Positions 24,301 through 37,396 of a DNA stretch of 64,000 bases are shown in pieces (the first letter of the stretch is position 1; each line of letters starts with the position of its first letter). The notes beneath the pieces are model-generated. The model had not been told where the DNA came from. It saw only the letters and a program-made list of their open reading frames with translations, and did not search any database. Source of the DNA: Sinonovacula constricta (taxonomy: Eukaryota > Mollusca > Bivalvia > Cardiida > Solecurtidae); assembly GCA_007844125.1 (NCBI GenBank), contig CM017558.1, positions 53,917,408 through 53,981,407 of the forward strand. Reading direction: 5' to 3'. The position numbers and the translations under genes were made by a program.

Positions 24301-25114
24301 GCCCAATGATTTTCAGCTTAGCAGTCTAAGTTCAAATAAGTTGGTAGTTAGGTTAAGAATGATATTTGAGTGTCAAACATGAAAAGTAATGCTTGTGTCA
24401 GACTGCTCTCCGATTTTAAGCAAATATTATAATGCATGTGTTTAAGGGATCTTGAATCTTGAACTGACCTTATCATTTATTATCCTAAGTATGTGCTAGA
24501 ATTGCTTAAAAGAAAATGGTGAGAACTTGATTAACTAATCGTTGCTCAGGGACTCCTGTGTGACTCCTTTCACATAAAATATTAAAATATGAAAATGTCA
24601 GGCTTGCAAAAGATAAGGGTAAAATTAAATGTGAGAATGCCAACCTGAGGGACATTATGTACTTCTAACATTGATTGACAAAACAATAAAGAAAAGAAAT
24701 GACACTATAATACAATAAAGTATCTCATATTTGACAAACATTTATTTGTTGTCCATATCTGTTGAATTTTTTTTTATAAGCTTTGAAATTTCTGCTGCTA
24801 CTGGTGCAGGTCATTAAAATCCAATTAGTGAGCAATTAATGGATCTGCCATGAAGGCATGTAGGAAATACTATAGACAGTTAGAAAAAAGACTCCTGTGT
24901 TTGCACACATTAAGAGATCTGAAGGTTTACAAGACTTCACTGCCAAATACAGTCCAACAATTGTCCTAAAAAAGTTATTTTTGTTTTCATTTAACCCTTA
25001 AACTGCCATAGCATTGTGTTAATTACAAATTAATCCAGACTATAATCTTTATTATTCCCCCAAAATGCATTCATGAGTATACACATATATTGATAGATAT
25101 AAAGTATAAAGCAT

Positions 25115-25158
25115 AAACTGGTGATCTGATCAGACAACTTCCTGATGTACAATATTTG
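25115..25158. repeat. Fold-back repeat copy 10 (degraded)
   Basis: GATCTGATCAGACAAC then CAATATTTGCAC; short and diverged. Confidence 0.3.
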
Positions 25159-25883
25159 CACAAACAGGATAAATTTGGTACCCAGCAGGGTGGGACTTAA
25201 AGAACAGCCTATTTATACATACTAGACAAGTATACAAAAACATTACACTGACCAAAATATTCATCTTTATTGTTCATGCATAATAATTTGTTGTTAAAAC
25301 AATTGCATAATGCACAAATATATTCATTTTTATATATTTATGGTAATGTTTTGTAAGTATAATTCCTTGATTTTAAGGGTGTATTCTTGTAGACTTTTCA
25401 GTTTTTTTATTAGACTAAGTATTGAAACCAATTCTGTTTAAAAGCAAAAGAAAAATTACTTGTGTTTATGTTTGGTCAAATTTTTGAAGCATACAATGTA
25501 CTTTAAATTTTAGGCATGGTGACTGCATCAAAAATTAAATAAAAACTATTGCAATATTCTCTTGAAACAGATGCACATTAGTGTCAAAGCCTGCAACATG
25601 TTTTCGTAATAAACTGGCAAGTTGTTGTCTTTGTTCACTGTACTTTAGTGAGGATATATAACATGGATGTACATAATTACTTATATTCTGTCCAGCATAA
25701 ATATAAAAACGTGTCACAATCTATCAATATAAACATACATAGTGAAAAAATTGTGTTTAAAACAAAACTGAACACAAATTAAATGAACAGTTGTGTCGTT
25801 TATTGGTAAGCAGTTATGCATATTTTGTTCAGCATGTTTATTGATTTGTGTGTTAAATGTTCTCCAATTATTCTGTTAGCTTT

Positions 25884-26115
25884 CCAGTGACTTCATTCAC
25901 TTGAAGCAGGTATATAGTGCTGCCTTTATTGTGGAAACAAACTGTCAACATCTGACATAATATTACTCCCAGTGACAAAAACCTGACACTGTGCCATGGG
26001 ACTGCTCTGATAACTGCTTGAGAATGTGCACTGAGAACAGGAGCTCAGTTTATCACTGCCATCTTTTTTATGACTTTGGTAAGTTGTGGCCCGGGGTTTG
26101 AACTACTCATACATG
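25884..26115 (-). repeat. tRNA-derived SINE, family II, minus strand
   Basis: Minus-strand order: a head ending in a B-box-like segment with CCCCGGGCC, AAAGTCATAAAAAAGATGGC, GGCACAGTGTCAGG, TAAAGGCAGCACTATATACC and TGCTTCAAGTG. Diverged but colinear with the 11.4-kb copy. Confidence 0.6.
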
Positions 26116-28007
26116 AAGATGACAGGACAGTTAGATTCGCAGTTTAAATTGGGCTAAAACTGCTTCCAAGTGATCATCTGATTATGAACATGTGAAAACA
26201 CCAATTTTACTTTAATTTTTAAAAGCTAAAAAGATAAAGGACTTAAACATTACTATTGATAATTAACTCAATAAAGAAAGTATTTTTTCATGGTTGAAAA
26301 AGTAGAACAACTTTAATCTGCTTAATTTGACACAGGGTTTTCATCAGAGATGAAAATACAAGATGTTTTTTCAAAAGCAAACAATTACATTTGAGGTTAA
26401 GTGGAACATTAAGTTTATGAAAACAATTTTAACACAATTTTAACTGATGACTTTAATCGATAATCCACAACAAATAAAACACAGGTATTTTTTATTATTT
26501 TTGTGTTGGAGAAGGACTCTAAGCTCTGTAAAGTGGCATGTGTTAAACCGTAGTGTACATGCTGGTAAAGCATCTTGTACAAGAAGTGACTAAACCAAGG
26601 AGGTATTTGGGATTGATGAATGTAAATTGACAAACTTGACCATACGCTATCTTCACATAGAACGTATGATAATTTCATCAAGCATGCTTAACACAGCCAA
26701 CAAAGGCTTCAGTTTAAGATCAATCTATTTAGTTCAAATAAGTGCAACAAATTCAACTGCTGTTAAAGTATTAGTAGGCTTGAATAGCGCCTAAAGAAAC
26801 TCACTTTTTTAAAAAGCTCTGAACAGAATTTAAAGCTGAACACAGAACTTATTGTACTCTTCTGGGAGCAGACGTATTCAAGATTTTGCGACCCGTCTTT
26901 TGTGACAATACAATGCAGCATTGATAGAAACATAGTCTCTAATGTTTGTTCTTATACCAGTCCCTGTTCAGAGATGTCACTTAAAGATAGTACAGAATTT
27001 AACATTTAAAAGATCACTGAATCATTAGAATTTGTTCATTAAGACATTGTTTTTTTATTAATTATACAATAAATAACTAAGAATGAAGTTAATTTTAAAT
27101 ATGAATTTGAACACCATGGGTAAGTTTGTTTGTTTAGGATACATGTGGCCATTTTTAAAGCGATAATTGAATTGCTGCGATGTTGTTGTTGTTTTTTTAA
27201 TTCAACAAGAGTAAGACGTTTGGCATCATATTACCACTACACAAACACAGTGGGCTGTTATATGCATTCGAGTTATGTAGTGGCCAGTTCCAAACATGAC
27301 AGGAAAGCCATACTTACTTATTAGCATGGGATTGGACATGGGGACTCCCAAACGGAAGCCACACACTTGACATCAGATGGGTGACACAGCCATAATAAAT
27401 GTGAGGGTAGGAGTAACATAGGACGGACTCAAGTACTGCCAAAAAATGCTCAATGTATTGACACACATTGTTGTACTGTGTCAGCTAATCAGAATTCGTG
27501 TAGGAAGATGTTGTTAAAACTCTTTGTTGTTTAAGGAAGAACTTAATTGCATACAGCCTGCCCTTGTTTCTTATATAACATATTTAATGTCACTGCATTT
27601 GTGCCGATTGTTGTTAGTTATTTAGCATCAGATAATAATGTTTAAATCTTAGTATTTAAGGAAATAAGAGCAACTTCTTATGCTGACTGTTTGTGTTAAA
27701 GACAAATCAGTAGCATTTCATGTTTGAGGGGTTTGGTCATGTATATTCAATATCTAAGTTTTTTATTTTTAATTTACTTTGTTACAACATAGTTATATAA
27801 AAGATATAAATATAAAATTATTCTTATTTAAATTTATAACATCTTTATATCATTTCAGCATTAACAAATGCATTCACGAATAGATGAAACTTATTGCTAA
27901 AAGGATTTGCTTATCATTAACAGTACCACCAGTATTGAAACTGAGTTGATACAAACAGAAAATGTCAGTACCTTTTCGATATTCAACAAAAATATAGATA
28001 TATTTCA
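26116..28007. other. AT-rich stretch without genes
   Basis: Frames at 26415-26681 (minus), 27130 and 27907 are chance-length. Nothing recognised. Confidence 0.55.
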
Positions 28008-28122
28008 CACCTACCTACCACCTACCTACCACCCTAACTACTTACCTACCACCTACTTACCTACCTACCTACCTACATCTGTCCATCCATCTGTCTGTCT
28101 ATGTCTATACCTATATCTATTT
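28008..28122 (+). repeat. Imperfect CCTA/CTGT tetranucleotide repeat
   Basis: Mostly CTAC steps followed by CATC and CTGT steps. Confidence 0.9.
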
Positions 28123-28380
28123 TCTTTCAATTAATATATATGTTATATAGTTAACGAGAACCATTATATGTAATATTTTACCAAAAATACACCCTTTTGA
28201 CTATGGGACAAAAACTTGATATAAAATATAAATGGATACATAGTAATACTATTGTGATACCTTACCTATAAAAGGTCAAGCTTTTAAGTATGTAGTAATG
28301 CTGTATGATATGGATCACAATGTCAACATAGGGAAACACTTTCAACACCAATTCTTAGCCTGCTAAGCAAGAACTGAGGA

Positions 28381-28452
28381 GGCTTAGACAACCAGTGTAG
28401 ATCCACATCACCCAGCTCTCAGTGAGAGTTGACTGATCAGAATGTGCACTTT
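28381..28452. repeat. Fold-back repeat copy 11
   Basis: Left CCAGTGTAGATCCACATCAC, loop CTCTCAG, right GTTGACTGATCAGAATGTGC. An outer CTGCTAAGCAAGAACTG arm lies just to the left. Confidence 0.5.
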
Positions 28453-28739
28453 TTTTCAGAAGTTTCTAGAAATATTTTGTGTACCCTTACACTTAGTGAT
28501 TATAACAGATAAGTTAAGATTCTAGTATGTGTTCTTACAAATGTAGTGGGCTAGGGGTGAAGTATAGGCCACACTTGGTACAGTAAGTACAGCGGATGTG
28601 ACTCGATATCTGCACTCTACAATGTAGGAGACAGGTCAAATCTATTAATATAAATCTGTAGACAAGGCAACTGCTTTCGTGCTTCAATCATGACTATTCT
28701 TAGATAACTTAGATATTTTAACTAAAACAACTGACTAGC

Positions 28740-28930
28740 ATCCATGTTATGAGCAGTTCGGAGTGTGGTCATAGGATCAGCATGTTTCAGGTTAAAGCCC
28801 CAGTGCTAACACAAGATCTTAGTTATTGGGCAGGACTATTTGTTGTGTTCTGCCCCAGGTATATATATGTACTACCTGGGGACTGGCTCTACCCAGAAGA
28901 GGACAGCTGAGAAGGGTTAATCGAAGTTGA
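28740..28930 (+). repeat. Degenerate SINE (family IV)
   Basis: B-box-like CAGGTTAAAGCCCC, then GGGCAGGACTATTTG and GGGGACTGGCTCTACCCAG. Colinear with 3832-3985. Confidence 0.4.
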
Positions 28931-29000
28931 AGGAACTTTTTTCCCAGTTTTATAAATATGTGTTCTACTAACAATTTCTTACAAATGTCAATGTCTAATA

Positions 29001-29055
29001 GCTGGAGACTCAGTGACAAAATGGTGAAGATCCTGTTCTGGATCTACACTGTAAG
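29001..29055. repeat. Fold-back repeat copy 12
   Basis: Right arm CTGTTCTGGATCTACACTGT; left arm GTGACAAAATGGTGAAGATC is weak. Confidence 0.4.
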
Positions 29056-29538
29056 CCTTAGACTTATCAAGTTGTGTTTTAGCAGGTTAAATAATAATAT
29101 TTGATCTGATGTGCCATTCTGCCTCTTCTCTCCCATTCGCAATCATATGATAATCCAACTCACTACAATGATCTAAGCTCACAAGCATTTAAACTGCTTA
29201 GACAGGAGACTGTAAAGACATGTTAGTCTACACACCTGAATGCTTTATGTCTCATCGCTGGCACACAAAACCACCGAGTACACATACATGAGTTGTTCAA
29301 AGCATGTAGCAGCGGTTTACCTCTACAGTGAATGGCTTTATACTTACTCCGTTTACACTGTATCAAAGGTACACACACACATAAAGTAAAACACAGTGTA
29401 TCTTCCTACATGTAAGGACGACACTGCATTAACCCTAGTTTACCACATTTGTTTATAATTCATACTAATTCTTAGTCATTTTCTCACAACTCTTAAAACA
29501 TGCACAGGTAATAAAAAATCTAGCTAGACATAGACAGG

Positions 29539-29594
29539 GCAGCAAATAGTGCAGATCCTTGTCGGCATCTGTAAGATATAATGTACTATTTGCC
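29539..29594. repeat. Fold-back repeat copy 13
   Basis: Left arm GGCAGCAAATAGTGCAGATC is intact; the right is cut down to ATGTACTATTTGCC, followed by outer CCTGATCAACTAAAGCTTA. Confidence 0.6.
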
Positions 29595-30223
29595 TTAGCC
29601 TGATCAACTAAAGCTTAACAAGGGCAATGTTAAGACATTAACCATCAAAACAGCCAGCAACAACAACAAGAGCCAGAAACAGCACCAGACAGCGACAAGG
29701 TTTTTTGATGCTTCCTGGGATTCACTTGTTTACAGCATGCATAGTGCATGTTGAGCAACAACACAGTGCAGGTAAAGAGACGGTCACATGATTCGTCTGG
29801 GATTCTAGGCTGGCTGGTGAAATCTTTTTGCGTAATGAAATAGAACAAAATTGTATAGAATAATTCTGTGTGTTCAAGTACAGTATAGAGCTTGTGTTAA
29901 ATTACATAAAAATACACAATCAATAATTACTGTGCTGTATCAGAAGAATTCTAAAGTTCTTGCTTCTATGAAAACTTTGTATAACAGTATTTTTTATTTA
30001 AAACAAGCTTCACAGATTTAAATATCTTTGTAAGTACACTCTTCTGGAGAACCAGACCACATAACCTATTCTAAACTGCATAGAACTTTGGAAGGTAAAG
30101 CTGAAATGCATTCAATTTTAATGGGAAATCTCTCTTTGAGCGGAAACAGTTTCAATGTCTTCTATGCTGGGCACATAAATTTCTATAGATTATAGGTTTT
30201 ATGTTTTTGTGTGTGGGGTATTT

Positions 30224-30325
30224 CATAATAGGCACCTTGAAATCTTTAATAAGACTGCATATACATGTATGGGACATAATAGGCACCTTGAAATGTTTAA
30301 TAAGTCTGCAGATACATGTATGGGA
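30224..30325 (+). repeat. 51-bp tandem duplication
   Basis: Two units starting CATAATAGGCACCTTGAAAT and ending ACATGTATGGG, with four differences. Confidence 0.85.
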
Positions 30326-31249
30326 ATTTAATCTGATTTTCTGTAGCAATATTATTCACACTGCGGCCTTTATGAAACTACTCCAGTAGAAACAATCCTG
30401 AAGACAGTGAGTTACATAATATGTAGTGTTAGTCTAGTTAAGCCCTCAACATGTCACCATTTATTGAAACAGACTTATAACAATGACTTTATTTTGGGAA
30501 AATAACAATACCTAAGCTAAAAAAGAAGACTTGTTGAGAATTTCCTTAAAATCAGATACTGGTAAGAGAGTTTTTTTGTATTTAAGGTCCACAAATAATA
30601 ATCAAATCTATCCAGGTATGATAATATCTTAACTTTTAAATTTGTTATAAAAATGAAATCATGTTTTTAAGAGATTTTTAGTGTATAAAAGACGTTATGC
30701 AGACAGAAAAAGATGAATACAGAAGGGAGGCCTCAGTCAATACTGAGATCAACATATTCAAGCAGCTGGTAATACACAGAAACGTTACTAATTTTAGGCT
30801 TCAACACAATTCATTATGCTCATACCATGCCCTGTGTCTATTTTCACTGCTAGTGAAATAGGATAATTTTGTCCCATTTTTGTTGTTAATTTTTTGTTGT
30901 TGTTATTGTTGTCTATGGAGGCTTAAACAATGCTACTACTCCAGTGTGTAGTGGTGTTGTCTGGTGGGGGTGTGGGGTAGTGGTGGGAGGATTGGGAAGG
31001 GGAGCAGAGAGTTTGGGCACACACTATTGCTGGAATGTGTCATGTAACACTCAAGTACCAGTGTGCCGTCAGCTTACTTATTTCACAACAATGTCACTCA
31101 TTCTTCTTGTATTTCTCAATGTTTTTCTTATGAGTTATATTAAAGTTCATTTTTTTAATAAAATTATCATCAAGAAAATGGGAAAAATATGTATTAATCA
31201 TGTCAGTAAAACAATACTGATGAGTTGGTTTCATATATAGTTGACCCAG

Positions 31250-31385
31250 TTATGACCTCATCTAAGAATTAATGCTGTTCATGAATGCTCTGGCCAAGTG
31301 TGGTGAGGATTGGACTAAAACTGTAGAGTGTTCACAAGCTAATTGTTAATGCTGTACACAGCAGGATGGACAGCGCTCATCTGAT
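31250..31385 (+). repeat. Fragment of a common bivalve dispersed repeat
   Basis: TGACCTCATCT, then GGCCAAGTGTGGTGAGGATT, AAAACTGTAGAGTGTTCACA and CAGCAGGATGGACAG resemble a dispersed repeat I recall from bivalve introns. Recognition is from memory only. Confidence 0.4.
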
Positions 31386-32332
31386 GACAGAGTATCAGAA
31401 AACCTCACCTTGAGCATGTCAATACAAAAACAAAACTATTAGTAAATCAAGATGAAAAAATTAATGGAACAAAGTTGTGCGCATTTATGTATTTTTCAGG
31501 GACCACTTACATGAAGTAAACCCAATTTTTCAGTAAAGGAAACAGTGTTCCTAAGTGTCTGCTATGCTACAGCATGTCATGAGTGCTCAAAATAATATCA
31601 CCCAGTCACACCATCTTGACAGCTGTTCCAATCTGATCATGGGTATTTTGACTAACAGTTACCGTAAGTCTTACCCTGTTAATCACACAATGATCAATAT
31701 GGATTGGGCAAATAGTGTGGAACTAACAGGAAGCTGTCTGGTCAGAATCCACATTATTTGCTGCTTTGTTGCTTCAAGATCAATATTTAGTTTTTGTCAC
31801 TGCATGTATTTGTTAGCAAATAATGAAAAAATATTATGGGTTAATCACAAATGTAGCAGGGATAAGATTTAAAAAGGCCAGAGAAAGGTGGAGGGATGTC
31901 ATAAAGTGATGGCGTGCTAACAAATAACATTGTAAGGAGTGTGATCCAGGACAGAGAACAAACACTCCATCAGATGGGGGTCATAAAATATCTGATCACA
32001 GGAAATTATTGCAGAGTAAAATATAAAAAGGATTTTTATTTATTGTGTGGTTTTGTCAAGTTTGGGTGATAAGAGTGTAACATTCCTTATATACATCAAA
32101 CTACAAGTTTGACATGAATGTATGTCTATTAATGAGTAAAAAAATATTTTTCTAGAAAATTTGAGAGAAAACATATTACTAATACTTGTTTTTACAAAAG
32201 ACATAAATAATACATAATGGTATGAAGCAAAAGGCTTGCTTTAACCCACCTGTAGTCATGTACTACATATATTTTGTTTAGATATACATGTTTCACTGCA
32301 CTTAAATGATAATTCAACCCACCTATTTTTTT
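31386..32332. other. AT-rich stretch without genes
   Basis: A 105-codon frame at 31555-31872 begins at a non-ATG codon and spans a fold-back repeat, so it is not a gene candidate. Confidence 0.55.
31707..31762. repeat. Fold-back repeat copy 14
   Basis: GGCAAATAGTGTGGAAC on the left, GCTGTCTGGTCAGAATCCAC and ATTATTTGCTGC on the right. Confidence 0.55.
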
Positions 32333-32525
32333 ATTTTTTTTTAGAAATGCATTGCAGTGAGACAAATATGGCCATTATATCTATGTCCAGCTACTTTGGT
32401 TGAGGCTAGACCCCAGACAAATGTCTGGATAGAACCACTTGTGCATTACAGTTCAGCTTGGGGACCTTCCTACATTACCGAAGAGTCCTCGTCCAAGTGT
32501 GACTCGGACACATACGGGGAGAGAC
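32333..32525 (-). repeat. tRNA-derived SINE, family I, minus strand
   Basis: Body well matched (GTGGTTCTATCCAGACATTT; TCTGGGGTCTAGCCTCAACC; GTAGCTGGACATAG), ending in an A-rich tail. The head is strongly diverged, so box A and B are lost. Confidence 0.65.
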
Positions 32526-33047
32526 CAAAGAGTCAGCTAGGATACTAGTTGGTGAATTTTCTCTTCGGGTCCACATGTGAAGAAATATTTCAATACACTC
32601 AACATCAAATGATACCTGGAGGTTGGAGGTCAATATAGCCTTATAGTACAAACACAAGGGTAACAAACATGGAGATAGAAAGCAGGATATGGGCCAATAA
32701 TTATGGGAGAGGAACCCTATCTTCTGTATCAAGTTGGGTCATTTCCCAGCCTCAAGCTGTGTCCAAATGACTCGCCATGTCATCGGAGATATGCCATGTA
32801 AATAAGAAGACTCGCAGTTATTTCACTTTGTCATGCATCCACATCTAGATTCCAGAGTAGTAGATTTGTACAGGATCCAGCATATACATGTTATTATTTT
32901 TGTATTAAACATCTGAACTTGAAGGTATTATTTAAGTTGTGAAAAGTTTACAGAGTATCTCTAGCTTATAGTGCTGCCTTTGCTTTTGACATGCCATAAA
33001 CCCAACACTCAGGATAAAATTAGAGGTCCAAATAAGGAAAAGTGTGT
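32526..33047. other. Stretch without genes
   Basis: No coding evidence; a SINE family II tail fragment lies at 32962. Confidence 0.5.
32962..33010 (-). repeat. SINE family II, 3' tail fragment
   Basis: TATAGTGCTGCCTTTGC followed by GACATGCCATAAACCC. Confidence 0.35.
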
Positions 33048-33282
33048 GTAACTCTCTCTACCTCTCTATATTTGCCCTTTATCTCACTCATATAAGACTG
33101 GGTCTTCTCTCTCTCCCTCTCTTCTCTATCCTACAATACTGCTCCTTTCCTCCTCCCCTTTCTTCTCTCTCTCATTCTCTCTCTTTCTCCATCCCCCTTT
33201 CTCTTCCTGTATATTACTGCTCTGCCTCCCCTCTTCTCACTCTCCCTCTCTCTCTCTCCTCTTTCTTTCTCCCTTTCTATAT
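33048..33282 (+). repeat. Polypyrimidine CT-rich tract
   Basis: About 235 bases that are overwhelmingly C and T on the plus strand (CTCTCTCCCTCTCTTCTCT and similar). Frames across it are simple-sequence artefacts. Confidence 0.9.
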
Positions 33283-33585
33283 ATTATATATTACCTTATT
33301 CAATCAGATTTACAGTAACTAATTTTGTCTTGGGCTCTTGGCCTTGTCTACCGTATATATATTGCAGCTTCACACATTATACAGATAGAGGCTTAATTGT
33401 TATGTCCCAGAGGCTCTCGCTGCCAGACTTGTATTGTGTTACAACCATATAATTACTAAATTCATTCACATTCTCAATATGTAGCAGCATTCCTCTAGAG
33501 TTGTCCAAAACCAATTATGTGGTAGTAATTGCGAGCTGTTACTGCAAACATCAAACAGACCTCCATTTATGACACTGTGATGAGG

Positions 33586-33795
33586 CTGATTATTTATTTG
33601 GTTTTCAGAAATACATCCCAATGCCACAGTGTTGGTGATAATTAGTGAAAGCCAGCTTTTTTGGTAGAGTAAGACTCCAGACATAATCTGTGTAGAACCA
33701 CAGTTGCATTGCAGGACAGCTTCAATAATTTTTCACGTCAAGTCATTCCTTGTAACAGGAAATCCAACCCAAGCCATGAGAGGCTAAGGAATCTA
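33586..33795 (-). repeat. tRNA-derived SINE, family I, minus strand
   Basis: Minus strand: GCTGTCCTGCAATGCAACTG, GTGGTTCTACACAGATTATG, CTGGAGTCTTACTCTACC, AAGCTGGC and an A-rich end. The B-box region is decayed. Confidence 0.6.
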
Positions 33796-33904
33796 AGGAC
33801 TGATGAGGCTGGTATGTACTACACATTGCTGGACATGTATGCACTTAAGCTTTATTATGTTGTTTATGTTTTTTTTAATAAACTGCAGGTTAATATTTAT
33901 GTTT

Positions 33905-34052
33905 AATATGTATAAACATCAAGCTATTTTAGTGGAGTCAGGCCGCATACATTTATCTGGGTAGAACCACCTGCAAACTGTAGACCCCCTGAAAGAAGTA
34001 CTCACATGTTTGTTTTGTCCATATTGGGACACATAGTACTCCCTGTATTAGA
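33905..34052 (-). repeat. SINE family I fragment, minus strand
   Basis: GGTGGTTCTACCCAGATAAA and GCGGCCTGACTCCACTAAAA identify the body. Immediately next to the copy at 33586, same strand. Confidence 0.5.
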
Positions 34053-34817
34053 GGGGCTGAAGTGTTGTATGTTGGCCAAATCATTGCTCAAAGATAAAAC
34101 TACTTGATCTAACTGTTCTTCTTTATTATAAACAGAGTATCCTAAACTTGTGTTAGAGATTTATTTGCTTAATTTACTTTAAAGTATTATCAACCAATAA
34201 AAGATACCCCTCAAAACCCATCCACCACCAAGAAAGTTCATACCAACACTCTTATTTTAAGTAAAACAGAAAGTGTACCACACAAACAATAAAAATATGT
34301 AAATAATTTTTAATAAGGCTTAACTTCATAATGATATATCCTATAATTCTTAACATAACAATATAATGTGATAACATGGAAGTGGTTCTAGAAGTTAACA
34401 GAAAATGGATTCTCACTAAAAACTGAACAAGTTGGTGGAGAAAATGTCTTTTAAATATTGAGTGTTTGTCTAAAGATACACTACATGAGAAAGATGGCAG
34501 GTCATTAATACCAACCTCCTGAGTAGTAAGAGTACCGACCAGGATCATGACCAGGATCATTAACCTCAACAATGAACATACAGTATATATAGTTGAACCA
34601 CCTTCTCTTCTTTCGAACATTTGTTCCAAGTATTCCTTCTCAACATATACATTTACTATACCCACTACTGTTAAAACATGGGCCACTTCATAGTAATTTA
34701 GAATGAATTCTTAACCATTAGTTTGTCCATACTTTTCTAAAAATGCAAACTTTTTCTAAGTCATCTTCTTATTTCAACATGCAACGGTGCCTAGACATAT
34801 GGCAAGAGACTCAACTC

Positions 34818-34850
34818 AACAAATAGTGCAGATTATGCTTCACTGTATAC
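34818..34850. repeat. Fold-back repeat copy 15 (left arm only)
   Basis: CAACAAATAGTGCAGATTAT; no right arm. Confidence 0.4.
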
Positions 34851-36258
34851 ACAGACCTAGGTACATCAATGAACAGCACTGTGCAGGACCTTTTCTGGCT
34901 AACAATGACATGTTTGGTAATTGGAAAGAAAAGAATTGGGTCCAAACTTTGGGATACCACCTCTAAATGGTCAGCATTGAAAAATTACACCTGAAAAAGA
35001 ACTACCAATTACAATGATGATCCGATGCTAGACCTCCTCCTCTTTTGCCCCAGTTAGGACTCGGGCGTACATGATGTAATGCAGAAGGATGTTTATTGAA
35101 ATAGCTATAAACCAGTAAGGGTGATCCAATTACATATGTGTCATTTATCTCTGATGAGATGGTAAGACACATGGCCTTATTTTGGTATAATAACAGAGGA
35201 AATTTATTTTCCCCTTCACTTAATAGGAAATTTATGATCTGCTAGTCTGTCCTTCCAAACTTGCTCTATGTTCTAATGCTGAGCGAGTTTAATTAATGTT
35301 AATATGTTATGAAATTGGTCATTTAGGAAGGAAATTCATCTCTGTATTCAGATGGTACTAAGCATATGACTTTATCGAAAAAATAATCCAGTAGAACTTT
35401 CAGTTATGTATTACTACTTAATGAATAAAAGATATAGAAGTTGATTTGAAGTAAACACATCAGTTTATCTTATAACCAAGTTGTATCTTTATTAAAAAAA
35501 TATATAAATAAATAACCTACCGTAAATAGTTGTGTTAACTGAAATTCAATTTAAATAAACTTTTTTATTCAAAGTAAAAATATAATTCTCAAACAAATGG
35601 AGAGAGGGATCAGATTAATTTTAATTTAACAATGGTAAACACTAAAAAATACTGAAATGGTTGAAATAGATATTTTTACAATTGTATGTTTGCCAAATTT
35701 TTAAGACAATGTTCAATAAATATAGTTAAGATATTAATATAAAAATTATCTTGTTAAAAAATACACAGTTCTAGTTTTTGTAGCTTTGCCTGAAGACAAA
35801 AACCAGGTTTGTGTTGATAAGGTACATAGGGTAATAATACCCTAGGAGTTCGCTCAATAAATCACTGGGTCAGCCTAAGGGATACCTACACTAAATATGA
35901 ACAGGTAGCTCACAAATCCCTTCAAGGTATGGACCAGTCTGTAATTACCGAATAATGGTAGGTTGTAACCCTTCTGACTCATTCTTGTTAATTACAGTAA
36001 GCACTGGATGATGGGATTACATGTAAATCTCATTCAACCTGACAATATATTCCATAATTCTTAGCAAAACCCTGTTGTGGGAACTAATTTTATGTCAAGA
36101 GAATTCTGTTGAGTACCAGGAATATTAAATTCCATGTAGGAATAAAGTATTTGTCCTTACTAAGTTGCAATTTTAAAAGCAAAATGTTTTGTTTAAGTTA
36201 CTTACCTGATACTCACAAATGTATGCATAAGCTACACTATGTACTTTCGAACATTAAG

Positions 36259-36330
36259 TAGCAAATAGTGTAAATCCCAATCAGACTACTCCCAGCAATA
36301 AGCTGGCTGATCTTGATCTACGCTATTTCT
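36259..36330. repeat. Fold-back repeat copy 16
   Basis: Both arms present: GTAGCAAATAGTGTAAATCC and GGCTGATCTTGATCTACGCT, followed by outer GATCAATTTATGCTTAGCAT. Confidence 0.65.
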
Positions 36331-37290
36331 ACAAGCCAGATCAATTTATGCTTAGCATGCTTAGAGTAAGGACACTTCAACTACTTGTTTTATTCTACAG
36401 ACCTTAGTAGACCCCACGAAAAAAAACAACAACAATAAATGAGAGTTACTTAGCAAACAGTCTCCTCAGAAGGCTAAGGGACAAACAGAGGCACCATTAA
36501 AGAAAGCTGGCAGGTGCTTCTATCTATCTATTGGCAGTATTAAAGTACTGTCTGAACTGGGTGAGTCGAGCAGTACACATCTTCACAAAAATATATATGT
36601 ATCATTCCGTGGGGCTTATCAGTCTTTCTTATCAGAGCCTGGCATATGTTTATGAGTGTTATAGCAGATAGTGCTTAATGTTGGGCCCAGATTTAATTCT
36701 CAATTTATACAAACAGAAAAAAATTGTTAAGAAGTGAAACTATGGAGCTACAAACTTTTTATCAGTACAGAATTCTAGACAAGTTTAATAAATCTTCAAG
36801 AAAAACAATCCATCAAAATCCTATAGGATTCAATGTTTAACAGGTTTCTCAGAAATTTGTAAATTTTAAGAAAAATGAAAACATAACTTAAAAAGCTTGC
36901 CGCTTACAGTTTAAATAGCTTACAAAATAATTTTGCAGTATACTGGCAAATTGTGGAACAGGGTAAAGGCAATACAGTACCATGAAACACAAGGAGCATA
37001 CCTCAAGTTATTTTGTATAATTTGGATGCAGCTACCATTTAGTGCATCCAAGTTCAAAGATGCTACTATTTATCTAAAATGTTGTCTGAAGTGCATGTCA
37101 GTGGAATTCATTCTAAACAGCCAGGGAAATGCAGTGTACTCAATTAGCATTGACAATATTCCTTACAATTTTTATTAAGTTTGACTTTCAATTTGATAAT
37201 TTAATTTCTATATTTAAGAAAAATATGCACTGAAACATTTTTTTTGGACATAAAATTTAGTACAATTAGCCAATTGTTATGAAAAAGTTT

Positions 37291-37396
37291 GTTGCAGAAT
37301 ACTTGGAACATAATAATTACCTATTGTTTGTCAGAGATAGTTAGTTGCAGAATACTTACAACATAATAATTACCTATTGTTCGTCAATTTAATAAA
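37291..37396 (+). repeat. 53-bp tandem duplication
   Basis: Two units from GTTGCAGAATACTT to AATTACCTATTGTT(T/C)GTC. Confidence 0.85.

Larger units (their letters stand above)
21861..25883. other. AT-rich stretch, few repeats
   Basis: Frames at 21949-22287 (runs through a trinucleotide repeat), 23211-23462 (minus), 23603 and 23943 are of chance length and lack domains or splice sites. Fold-back copies at 24241 and 25115. Otherwise featureless. Confidence 0.55.
28123..31249. other. AT-rich stretch, fold-back repeats and a SINE remnant
   Basis: Minus-strand frames at 28819 and 29645 and others are chance-length. Contains three fold-back copies, a SINE remnant and a 51-bp duplication. A G-rich patch (TGGTGGGGGTGTGGGG) lies near 30960. 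Confidence 0.55.

Noticed and set aside
33466..33684. Minus-strand frame resembling part of an F5/8-type or fucolectin-like domain (VALGCISENQINNQPHHSVI; LPHNWFWTTLEECCYI)
   Set aside because: The first third, including the VALG-like motif, is translated from the 3' end of the SINE at 33586. The rest hits a stop where the domain should continue, and continues only in another frame. A decayed exon is possible but not supported.
34252..34686. 144-codon minus-strand frame
   Set aside because: It starts at GTG, has no recognisable domain, and with stops expected at about 7% of codons a frame this long is only mildly unexpected in 64 kb on two strands.
36190..36230. Minus-strand donor GTGAGTATCAG/GTAAGT
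   Set aside because: The donor is perfect, but the sequence upstream on that strand is the fold-back repeat and no open frame or acceptor gives a credible exon.
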